Shown in pieces: positions 18,088 to 26,175 of a stretch of DNA of 26,175 bases. Source of the DNA: Gracilaria caudata (lineage: Eukaryota; Rhodophyta; Florideophyceae; Gracilariales; Gracilariaceae); contig JASCIV010000287.1 of assembly GCA_030374735.1 (NCBI GenBank), positions 1 to 26,175 on the forward strand. The letters are read 5' to 3'. Position 1 is the stretch's first letter; each line of letters opens with the position of its first letter. Made by a program: the position numbers and the translations under genes. The notes below the pieces were generated by a model. It was given only the letters and a program-made list of their open reading frames with translations, did no database searches and was not told the DNA's origin.

Positions 18088-19313
18088 TTATTGATTTTTT
18101 ACTGACAGAGAGTTTTGCCTGAGATATCTCGAGTACATTCTGCGAAACATTCGTTCATGATGAAAATCATGATACTCTTCTCTGCTTTCGGATACTGAAT
18201 GTGACTGTGAGCTTCCAATGCGATGCCAGCCGTTCTTTAACTCCAAGAAAGAGTCTTTTGCACGACACAATGCTTTAATAGCGGATGAAGGCTTTATATA
18301 CCATAATTTGGAGCTTCCTCTGCCTTCGATTGCCTTGCCACACACAGGACATTCTTTTGCACTCTTAATATTCCTCTCGCTGCACATTGGCCTTCGGGGC
18401 ACATGCGAGCGTACCATTTTGGCGTTAGGGAAGTTCTTTCTGCAAAAAGCAACCATGGCTCCTTATAAGACAGATAAGTTGATGGGGAAAGTCGATATGA
18501 GCTTTTCTACAGTTCTATGTGGAACGCTAGCGAGCTCTGAGGTAAATAGGAAAGCACCGAGTTTTTTAAACTCAGAAGCGTAGTTTGAAAGTGGCTCACC
18601 GACTTCAATATTCTCATTTTCTACTTCACCAACAGACCCACGACTCCAATCATCCTCCGACGGAATTACTGAAGACGGAATTACTGAAGAAGATTGAAAT
18701 GAAGAAGATACTCCTGAAATGGTAACTGTGCAAAATGATTGGAAGCGCTTGGAGCTTTCGTAGTCGTCGGCAGAGCTGGCAATTCACAATCGTCGCATTC
18801 TTTGTCGTTATGGTCTATATATTGTTGGTTTGATGCCTCCTCCTTCGCGCGACAGATAAAGACAGGAAACCTGTTTTTTATGCCGCTGGGAGCATAAGTT
18901 TGCTCTCTGGAATTCTTATAACCAGTGGTGTTCAGAGGTGGTTTTGCCCCACTCTCGTGACGGACTTGATACTCCCATCTACACCTCCTTTTCCTCTGAG
19001 GGGATTGGGTTGTCGCATTATCATTGATAAAATACGGCCGAGGAGTTGTTTCTGATTGTGGTCCTCCTTCTGGGTCTTTGTCTTCTGAAAAAAGCTCCCA
19101 TCTTCTTCTTCGCCTTCTGCTAATAGAATTACGCAACAGGAAGTCTAGATGGTCCTGTCGCGACGGATATAACAAGTTGCTGCAGTTGGGTATCATCAAT
19201 GCGTGAAAAGTCTCAATGTCTGGGGTATCTTTGTACTTCGCTAACAAAACTGGTCTCATTTTCAAAAGGAGGACACTCAATATTTTAAGTTTTGGAAAAA
19301 TAATCCGAATCAT
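18088..19313 (-). pseudogene. Second copy of the Tnp2 transposase N-terminal half, decayed
   Basis: On the minus strand the frame 19313-18681 has RRRRRRWELFSED and, about 45 residues on, KRRCRWEYQ: the same two R-W motifs as the transposase at 1-1409, with similar spacing. At the 15-bp tandem repeat 18661-18690 the reading passes to another frame (FKKLGAFLFTSELASVPHRT), matching YERLAALIYAAEHSNISQRA of copy 1. A TAA near 18463 and further shifts follow. CPEGQ lies in one frame and KECPVCGKAIEG in the next, matching CPSGH...CPVC. It then reads KLWYIKPSSAIKALC and YHDFHHERMF, matching KFWFLKTSSALRGLC and HDYYHGNMF. It ends at 18088. No catalytic TDG or DWPA region follows. It is a separate, older insertion or a divergent family member, not a recent duplicate. 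Confidence 0.75.
18661..18690 (+). repeat. Perfect 15-bp tandem duplication
   Basis: CGGAATTACTGAAGA occurs twice head to tail. On the minus strand it encodes SSVIP twice. It coincides with the point where the decayed transposase frame is lost. The unit is a multiple of three, so the duplication alone does not shift the frame. Confidence 0.9.
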
Positions 19314-19355
19314 TACACGTGTTTGCTCTGGATCAACTTAGATGACAATAGCTAG

Positions 19356-19926
19356 CTAGCTAAGAGGCTCGATATCGCTCCGCATCTTGTCGAAGCGAAA
19401 GGTGATCCCGTGCAATCCCCAATCGGCACTTAGTACTTGAAGAGCAAGATGGATCAACAACGCTCCCTCGTCTGGGGTCCCACCGACCAGCTTCATCTCT
19501 TCTCCACTTCCGTCTCCCAGGCGGAAAAACGGAAGTGCGTCTGTCATTAGAAACTCGTTCCAACTCCAAGAGGAATCTCACAGAAAAGCTTTGGATCCAT
19601 GAAAAAGAAGATCTATTGCATTTCTATTGAGAGATGGCAAGCCAAAAAATTTGACGGTAAATTGCAATTGAAGACATATTGGTAATCTAAGAAAATATCT
19701 CAAGATATGGATATTTTATTGACCAGCTAATGACAGAAAGTTCCCCCTGGGTTTCCAACGTTCCTCCCTTTAGAAACGGCGTAAAGCGCTCCCGAATTTT
19801 GTTAGCCTCCATTCTTTTCAACTTGGACGGGTCCCTCCTCGGCTTTCTTACCGTTCGAATCTTCCCGAACACCAGAAAGACCGAAACCTTCCACTCGCGT
19901 CCTTCACAGTCATCCGCTTGCATCAT
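19356..19926 (-). pseudogene. Unrecognised protein remnant in consecutive frames
   Basis: Minus-strand reading: WKVSVFLVFGKIRTVRKPRR and RMEANKIRERFTPFLKG (19926-19687), then in another frame VKFFGLPSLNRNAIDLLFHG, a TGA near 19577, and in the same frame WNEFLMTDALPFFRLGDGSG, EEMKLVGGTPDEGALLIHLA and LQVLSADWGLHGITFRFDKM to a TAG at 19356. The string is protein-like throughout, about 190 residues, but broken. I cannot name the family. It lies just upstream, in transcription sense, of the decayed Tnp2 copy. Confidence 0.35.
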
Positions 19927-19929
19927 CGG

Positions 19930-20690
19930 TTCGCGGACTGCATTTCAAACCTGAGGATCAACCCGCCGATGCGGTCGCGCGTGCGCAATGCATTGCTGCG
20001 TAATGCTCCGCTGACGTTGCCCTTCACGTGGCCTGAGCACCATGCCCCTGCCGTCCTCAGGCTGCTTCCTCGCTAGCGGACCCCACACTAACTACCGCTC
20101 TCGTCCTCCACTGGTGGGAGGTTTCGACACATCGGTCGCCACTCTTTTTGAATCTGAAATGTCGGTGCCATTGGCGTGTTGATGGCTTTGCCGAGGCGGG
20201 AAAGCCTAAGGGGGCACGTGTGTGATGTAGTGCGTCCTACGGTGATCACCTCTGAGTGCGCATGACTTGCTGGATTGTTCCGAGAGTGTGTGGTGGTCCT
20301 CAGGTGTTACACGTGGAGGTCGGAAGACCCCCCATGGTCTTCTTGAGTTTTACTAGTAGTTTCTGTACCAATGGTAGTGTATTTGTTACACGTGGTGTAC
20401 TGCGTTAAAGTGCACCGCACCTGAGGTCGGCGCACCTCACAGCCGATGCTTAGGCTGTTTGAGGTGCGCCTCCCTCCACTGGTAAAGCTAGAGACCCTCT
20501 TGGCAACTACTTCACCTTTAGGTGGCGATCGCCATCCACTAAGGGCTTTCAAGCCATCGTTGCGCCGCATGCCATTTCATATAGGCAAGGCAGATAGCGC
20601 CCGCCCATTGCGCGCCGTTTACCAGTGGTATCCCCTTTTGGGTCCATTTCCATTTGATCAATCCTATCGGTAGTTGGTACCCGTGCCACT
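19930..20690. other. Low-coding stretch with hairpins
   Basis: Frames on either strand are short and lack domains. The stretch holds repeated CACCTSAGG-type strings and the strong inverted repeat at 20429-20470. I do not recognise a tRNA or other RNA gene. Confidence 0.3.
20429..20470 (+). repeat. Strong inverted repeat (hairpin), 16 paired bases, 8-nt loop
   Basis: Left arm GGCGCACCTCACAGCC (20429-20444) pairs with right arm GGCTGTTTGAGGTGCGCC (20453-20470): eleven pairs, a two-base bulge, then five pairs, with loop GATGCTTA. The sequence just before it, CGCACCTGAGGTCGGCGCACCTCA, repeats the arm partially. It could be a transposon-end or structured-RNA element. No evidence decides between them. 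Confidence 0.7.
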
Positions 20691-20698
20691 ATATTACA

Positions 20699-20739
20699 TT
20701 CGAGACGACGTACATCAAACCGTCTCGAAGCGTCGTCTC
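20699..20739 (+). repeat. Overlapping alternative inverted repeats
   Basis: TTCGAGACG (20699-20707) can pair with CGTCTCGAA (20721-20729), or GAGACGACG (20702-20710) can pair with CGTCGTCTC (20731-20739). The two stems are mutually exclusive. This may be chance or a remnant of a larger palindrome. Confidence 0.45.
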
Positions 20740-20899
20740 ACGCTCAACGACCGGATCTTAAAAATCTGTGGATCTCCACTGATATTTGTTACAAATACGA
20801 CCGTAACCATGCTCACGCAACGCCAAGTCCCCTTCTGTCTGTGTTTTTCACGATTTGATATCTTTTGTCCACACAACTGATTGCCGTAAGGACGTATTT

Positions 20900-21460
20900 G
20901 AACATATAAGGCCTAAGGGTAGGTATTGGCAAAATCTTTTCTTACTTGGCATTTGGGCAACCATACACCGGCTCCCAAAAACAATTTTAGAGCAGTTATG
21001 ACTGCACGAAACGTCTTCACATAATTCTCTTCACTCTCATACTTCTTATGAAGCTGTGAGGTGTCCAACCACAAAGCACGCTGCAGCCAAATGACAGTAG
21101 CGTTTCGCTTCCCTGAACAGGAATCGAGTTTATTGTTTGGCAAATTTTCCTGTTCTCTTCCTCCTTCACATTGTTGACGATCTGGGATAAAACTATGAAA
21201 TAAGGTGAGACTCTTGATTTACAACTTAGATGCTCGTCGGGCTGTGTATTGGTTTCTAATGGCGTTTATCCAACCAGTACGAATATTTGAACGAAGTTCA
21301 GCCGCCTTATCAATACAATGCTCCTCAGCGGGAACCAAAGTTGTCGATTTCTGTCCGAGAAAATGATGTTCACACACATCAGCGATGAGCTCGAATCTTT
21401 AGAGTAGCATCTTGTCCGAAATTTTCTCTGCAGCAACGTACTCCCCCCCCCCTAGCAAAA
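20900..21460. other. No recognised gene
   Basis: A short minus frame (20913-21143) has no motif. A run of ten C residues lies at about 21443-21452. Confidence 0.3.
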
Positions 21461-22070
21461 ATGCGCACGAGATTCTGGGTCGGAGGAAGAAACAATGGTG
21501 ATGCAGATAAACGCATCAACATGGTAAGGAGTGCCTCTGCGGCGGATAGTTCCGTGCCGACGCCAACTGCCGATCACGACCTGCGAGGAATAATTGTACA
21601 AGGGAAAAGAATGCTAGGAGTCGAGCGGTGAGTGAAGTTCTCTCTACGTCTAGGAATTCGAGAAAGAGAAGGATGTTAAGAGAGGAAATGTCCGCGTCCA
21701 GATTGTGGTGCCGGAAGGAAAGACTTGGTGCAAAACACTACTCATCGCGACCGTCAATTCTACAAGAGTTGGGGACAGGGAATTGCAATGGAGCTGGAGG
21801 TGGTCCTCGCGGGGGCAACGCCCAAAACAATGGCAATGCAGTGGGTATCGATCGACCGACAGAGAAAGTGGAATACTGCCAACTGCGCAGCGCATGCTCC
21901 TGGCCAATGCAGCGATTGCGGCCGGACCAAATTCAAGGAAACCGAAGGAAGAGAAGATAATCTACGAATACGATTCTCCGCGCAGACTAATATGTGCGTA
22001 AACCCGCTGGCGGTGGACGAGGAGGCGATTTGAGAAATCTTGAAAGACGGCGACTAGTGGATGCTTTCGG
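21461..22070 (+). pseudogene. Broken ORF with RGG-type tail, unknown family
   Basis: ATG 21461 opens a 56-codon frame (MRTRFWVGGRNNGDADKRIN to RGIIVQGKRMLGVER) ending in TGA 21629-21631, which overlaps a donor-like GGTGAGTG. Further plus-strand frames follow: VRVQIVVPEGKTWC (near 21690), GQGIAMELEVVLAGATPKTM (near 21780-21835), and NSRKPKEEKIIYEYDSPRR (near 21930-21985), which shifts to YVRKPAGGGRGGDLRNLERR and stops near 22070. The Gly/Arg tail suggests a nucleic-acid-binding protein. Frame changes suggest decay, although one or two small introns are possible. Confidence 0.35.
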
Positions 22071-22329
22071 CTAGTGCAGTGCGGAAGGCGCCGAGTGGAG
22101 ACCGCTTCGCACAGCTGTGCCGGGAAGCGGTGGAGAATTGAATCGGTTTTCTGTGCAGTTTTGGGTGGCCAACAAATTTCATGAGGGATGGCCGCAAATT
22201 CATACTGCCGCGCTACTTGCCCAACCCCTGCACGTCTTCAAACGAGAAAGAACTGTCGCATTGGTTGCTCTCAGCACCGTTTCTGCTACTTTAGAATTGC
22301 TAAAGCTGTTAGATGCGTAGGGTTAAAAA

Positions 22330-23833
22330 TTAGAACTCCTTAACAGATTAAGTTACAGAATATTGCTTTTCTTCCAAAGCATCTTTTTCCTCAGAAATCG
22401 ACGTAAAGTCCCCTCATCCCCTTCTTCACCGCTTTCTTTCAACGCAGATGCCTCTGGCACCAGAAATATAAGATTTCCTTTATCAGTATTTCAACGCGAG
22501 AAAGCGTATGAACAGTAATCTGAAGATGACTATCGGCAGCTGACGACCCTCGCCGAGCTACTCATCTAACTTTCGTCCTTGTCCAAGACGGTGAACCCAG
22601 CGTTCACACCCATCACCTTAGGCCATTGCCCGAACCCCTTCCAATGGGAAGTTTTTCGTCGTGTCCTGCTTCTGAGGTCTCCAAGTAGCGCTCTGCTAAT
22701 CACTCCCCGCCAAGTAGACTCCATACTTCTTTCATGTACAACTCCCTGAATCCTTAAAATCGTGTGTGCAACGATAAGATAGACGTAAGCATGGCCGTTT
22801 ATGATTACAACAACCGAGTAACCAATCATTCCCAGACACACTCCAGCCCGTTTACGAAAAGTGCGGATGCTAACTTCATTCTAGAGACGGAAGATGCACT
22901 TGCAGAAAGACAAACTTCTGATTTGGTTTTGTACGGTTAATCTTCTCAATAAATGCTTGAAAATTTTTCTTTCCATTATAATAATTTAAATTCAACTTCA
23001 CGCTGGTGCTTTTTGCGATCTCAGTTAATAATCTTCAGATTTCTACGACACATAAACTTTAAGAAGCAATCAACTCGTTGAATTCTCGTCGGTTGTACGT
23101 GCTGAAAGAGCAAAACATATTTTGAACTGAAAGCTATTAGGAAAAAACCCGAGATTAGCTATCTATCGAGCATAGCGTGTCTTTTTGGTTTACTCAATTT
23201 GTAGGATGACAGTACATTTTCTGCAGGACCGCGCAGAAGAAAAGAGACCAAGTGCTTAATTTGAATGCTCTTCGAGAGCTCTGGAATTATTTTAAGTTTT
23301 TCTATCTCTGTGCCTCTGGTCTCCAAACGGCTTTGGCCGAACTGCGATGATCATAGCAGAGCACCTGATGTGAGTACTTAAAATTATCCCATGAGTATTG
23401 CTTAAGAGGAAAAGATATAATAAATTCATGGGCATTAACCTTTTAAGTGCTGATGTACGAAAAAAATAGTATCATGATGTAAGACCATTATTAAAAACCT
23501 TTCAATTTCAATGGTTTCTGGTATTACATACTTAATATCGATAACAACCTATTAATTATTTCAATCCAGATATGTAACTTTTTCTTCCTCAAGCAGTATT
23601 CCCGCTGGACTCTCACCAGAAATGGACTATAGTTTTGCGTCCAGTACAAAATATCATATGTTTCCCAAAATTTCGAAATTGAATATAATTTACCAGAAGA
23701 TAACGAACTTAAAGCAGAGTAGATAAACTCTTCGGTTGAAAACGTTTCTTTTGAAATACATGGCTACTCTTCTCTAGTACAAATGTTTGAAAGGATACAG
23801 GGTCAAAGTTCTGGTGGATTATAGTCTTGAGAA
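22330..23833. other. AT-rich intergenic region upstream of the glycosyltransferase
   Basis: Base composition drops to clearly AT-rich from about 22300. A minus frame 22566-22841 with one hydrophobic segment (MIGYSVVVIINGHAYVYLIV) is the only long frame and is unsupported. 22840-23830 has stops in all frames and should contain the promoter of the gene at 23834, but I see no distinctive element. Confidence 0.4.
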
Positions 23834-24985
23834 ATGTACTCTAAGGAAGTATCTCACTCAAAGTCTGGTCTAAAAGGAATGCGGAGATTTCTAAGAGGAA
23901 GACATGTTAAAATCACACCAAGGTGGGGGATCTTTATTATCACCGCAACGTTTTCACTTCCTTTCTTTTTACATTTATTAAAGTTAAATCTATGGACACG
24001 GTTGATGAAAACACATATCAATTGGAGGGCATTCGGAGGAACAAAGACAAAACTGAGCCAGAGAGATATCCAAGTGCTTAAAAATTGTTCAGTGAAATCG
24101 AAAGAATTCGAAGCATCTACGGTTATAGTTACGGCTGCGACAAAAAATTACCTACATCTAGTACAAAACTTGAAATGCAGTGTCAAGGCCGTTGCAAATA
24201 AGGACGTGGTAGTGGCTGCACTAGATAGTGAAGTTATTGAAATGCTTCGGCGCCACAACATTCCTTTCCTAGACTCTTTTCATTCTGAAAACCTCTACAA
24301 ATCATTTGATGCATCTGATTTTGGGAGTAGATCATTTAACTTTGTTTCGAAAATAAAGCTCAGAATTGTCCTCCAAATACTAAAATCGGGGCACAATGTC
24401 ATCTTTACGGATGTTGACGTCATCTGGTGCAAGAATTTCATAAGAGAACTAGAACTTTACTCTAAGAAGTATGCTGAAATTGTTATTCAGAACGATTCAC
24501 CGAGAGAAAAGCGCTCTTTAAATTTAAACACTGGATTCTACTTTGCGGAATCGAATGAAGGAGTTGTCCGATTTTTCGAAAATCTTGTTGAATACGCAGA
24601 GAATAAGAAAAACAAGAACTTAAACGATCAAACAGCCTTCATAAAGGAAGCCTGTAAAAATGAAAATGGCGAGAATTGGAAATATGTTCGAGAAGACGGA
24701 ACGTTTGTTAGGGCTTGTAGATGGGCAAAATCTGTAGATATTGTAACATTACCATTTAGTAAGTACTTGAATGGTAACGCATTTCTAAACAACAGAAGTA
24801 TACACGAGCGTTCAGGTAAGGTATTGAAAAGAATGTGCAAAACTGGAACCATTTGCATATGGCATAATAACTGGTGTCGGTCCTCCGCCAAGATCAAGAG
24901 ATTTAAGAAATATGGTATGTGGATGCCTGTGGGAAACGATAAATGCCGACGGATATACACGAATGAAAATGGATCGTTAACGTAG
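23834..24985 (+). CDS. Type II membrane glycosyltransferase (nucleotide-diphospho-sugar transferase, GT77-like)
   Basis: An intact 383-codon frame. Residues 1-30 are basic and cytosolic. Residues 31-54 form a single membrane anchor (WGIFIITATFSLPFFLHLLK), as in Golgi glycosyltransferases. The luminal part has VIVTAATKNYLHLVQNLKCS, AALDSEVIEMLRRHNIPFLD, KIKLRIVLQILKSGHNVIFT followed by the metal-binding DVDVIW (DxD at 193-195), NLNTGFYFAESNEGVVRFFE and NDQTAF (264-269). These are the hallmarks of the nucleotide-diphospho-sugar transferase domain found in GT77-type enzymes, which transfer a sugar from a nucleotide sugar onto glycoprotein or polysaccharide. Donor and acceptor cannot be read from sequence. 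ATG 23834 is supported by the anchor position. The stop is TAG 24983-24985. No intron is needed. Unlike its left-hand neighbours it shows no damage. Confidence 0.88.
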   Translation: MYSKEVSHSKSGLKGMRRFLRGRHVKITPRWGIFIITATFSLPFFLHLLKLNLWTRLMKTHINWRAFGGTKTKLSQRDIQVLKNCSVKSKEFEASTVIVTAATKNYLHLVQNLKCSVKAVANKDVVVAALDSEVIEMLRRHNIPFLDSFHSENLYKSFDASDFGSRSFNFVSKIKLRIVLQILKSGHNVIFTDVDVIWCKNFIRELELYSKKYAEIVIQNDSPREKRSLNLNTGFYFAESNEGVVRFFENLVEYAENKKNKNLNDQTAFIKEACKNENGENWKYVREDGTFVRACRWAKSVDIVTLPFSKYLNGNAFLNNRSIHERSGKVLKRMCKTGTICIWHNNWCRSSAKIKRFKKYGMWMPVGNDKCRRIYTNENGSLT

Positions 24986-25354
24986 ATATGTTCCAGGAAC
25001 CATAATGCAGGAGCACAGACAGGAGATTAGAATGGTTACAGCACCGTTTATTGACTGTTTCAATTTAGATATTTAACTTTGGTGGGATGAGCTTTGTTTT
25101 GTTCGCTCCTGGCTTTTGACTATCTCTCAAATCATCTTCTAATAAGTGTTCAAATTTTCTTTCTTACAACCGTAACTTTCATAGTTTGGCGTTTCCGGCA
25201 TATCTCTTGTACCTGAGCCATTTGGATGGATCAAAATGACTTTTTTCAATCGGTTCTCAGTTCAAAAGATTGAATCATTACGTGAAACAAAGACATAGCG
25301 AATGCTTTCAAACTATCAAACAACTTCTGAGCTCACAATGAAGTTATTGATAAT
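24986..25354. other. AT-rich 3' flank of the glycosyltransferase
   Basis: No frame with support. No clear polyadenylation signal or repeat is identified. Confidence 0.35.
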
Positions 25355-25585
25355 CTACTTGTGTTCGAAATATGTCAAACCAGAAGGAAGACCCGTTTTT
25401 TGTCCGTTGTTGTGCTTGTTAACACTGTATATAAAATCCTGCTCTGTAAGTAAAGCTGGCTGCAATGAGTCCAGCTTTATCGAAACTATCCAAGAACCAG
25501 GTGGTGCACAGTTCTCACCGGAACGTTGGAAAGTAAGTCCGTAAGCTGTAGTTGTAAATAAAATAAGAAAGGCATATATTCTCAT
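25355..25585 (-). CDS. Small ORF with a signal-peptide-like start (76 aa)
   Basis: The product begins MRIYAFLILFTTTAYG, a short basic start, a hydrophobic core and a small-residue exit, typical of a secretory signal. The rest (FQRSGENCAPPGSWIVSIKL and onward) has only one Cys and no known domain. It ends TYFEHK at TAG near 25355. It could be the first exon of a secreted protein, as a donor-like GGTGAGAAC lies after codon 22. Coding status is uncertain in such AT-rich sequence. Confidence 0.3.
   Translation of the reverse strand: MRIYAFLILFTTTAYGLTFQRSGENCAPPGSWIVSIKLDSLQPALLTEQDFIYSVNKHNNGQKTGLPSGLTYFEHK
25451..25479 (+). repeat. Perfect 9-bp inverted repeat
   Basis: TAAAGCTGG (25451-25459) and CCAGCTTTA (25471-25479) are perfect complements around an 11-base spacer, inside the small signal-peptide ORF. 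It could be a chance hairpin. Confidence 0.5.
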
Positions 25586-25589
25586 AATC

Positions 25590-26175
25590 TGGAAAATATA
25601 TCAGCAAACTGACTCTGGAAAACAGAGTAAACCCTACGACCGAAAGTGAAAAACATAATATGAGTGACTCTTGATTTTCGTCGGCATTATCTTTGCGCGA
25701 CACAGAGAGCTTCAAAGTCTTTTGGAGCTAAATGCATTTCGACGTTCTTCGGAAAAGAGATAAATATCAAAAATTCGCAACGGACGTACGACACTTAATA
25801 CACTACAATGAATCAGGTGGTCATAAAATATTTAAGGATCCGTCTTTGAGAGAAAACTTTCTGCTCGGACCGGTTTTGTCTTGAAAATGCTATTTCTTAA
25901 AATTACGAAACTTCCAAAATTAAATCGACATAAATGCAAGAGGTACTTCAGTAAAACACATATAACTATATGAAGTTGAAAATGTATGTCTGAAACAGTT
26001 AAGCACCGGCAAAAAATTGGAATAGAAACCCAACACATATATGTTGAAGTGGAATGAACGCATATAGTTCTTCCTGCCTCTGTTTGTTAGGGTTTCATCT
26101 ATCCTGGTCATGTTTTTATTGAATATGTTATGTTTCTATGCTTTTAGTTAGTTATTTTAATGTTTTAATGCTTTC
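25590..26175. other. AT-rich end of the window, no recognised gene
   Basis: Only short, AT-biased frames with poor coding character. No repeat or RNA gene is recognised. Confidence 0.35.

Noticed and set aside
18088..18456. 122-aa ORF as a separate zinc-finger gene
   Set aside because: It aligns block by block with the Tnp2 N-terminal half at 303-1409 and needs upstream frames to make sense; it is part of a decayed transposase.
20429..20470. Hairpin as a bacterial-type terminator or tRNA arm
   Set aside because: The genome is eukaryotic, no T-run follows the stem, and no tRNA cloverleaf can be drawn around it.

Overview
The window is nuclear DNA of a eukaryote. The recognisable genes are eukaryotic: a HUWE1/UPL-type HECT ubiquitin ligase, a membrane RING-H2 ligase, an organelle-type MnmG, an LPCAT-like acyltransferase, a mitochondrial carrier, a type II membrane glycosyltransferase and a Tnp2-family DNA transposase. 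I see no operons, no rRNA or tRNA gene and no CRISPR. Long stretches of conserved genes read without obvious introns, which points to an intron-poor microbial eukaryote such as a unicellular alga. The lineage cannot be fixed from the sequence.

Left part (1-5200): a mobile-element neighbourhood. A minus-strand Tnp2 (CACTA/EnSpm-like) transposase runs off the left edge. Its N-terminal half carries two R-W motifs (KRCRWE, PCRWQ) and a Cys-rich domain. Divergent to it is an intact but unrecognised 422-codon acidic nuclear-type protein whose reading frame continues past a TAG into a Lys/Arg-rich tail. Between 4150 and 5110 two clusters of the octamer GGCCATAY, in opposite orientations, flank a broken acidic ORF.

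Middle part (5200-19930): a gene graveyard. Almost every recognisable gene is broken by single-base or few-base indels, in-frame stops and terminal truncation: mnmG (7249-7700, minus), the HECT ligase (8645-12184, plus), the RING protein (12864-13705, plus), the acyltransferase (13862-15215, minus, with EF-hand-like traces upstream), the carrier (15895-16656, minus), an unrecognised ORF (16815-17600, minus), a second decayed copy of the Tnp2 N-terminal half (18088-19313, minus) and another unrecognised fragment (19356-19926, minus). Conserved residues are lost as well as frames, so decay is more likely than pure sequencing error. An uncorrected long-read assembly must still be excluded.

Right part (19930-26175): a hairpin-bearing low-coding stretch, a broken RGG-tailed ORF (21461-22070), then a clearly more AT-rich segment from about 22.3 kb with the one well-preserved conserved gene, a 383-aa Golgi-type glycosyltransferase (23834-24985), and a small signal-peptide ORF. 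The genes do not form a pathway. What unites the window is transposon sequence next to decayed gene copies, as in a heterochromatic or subtelomeric region.
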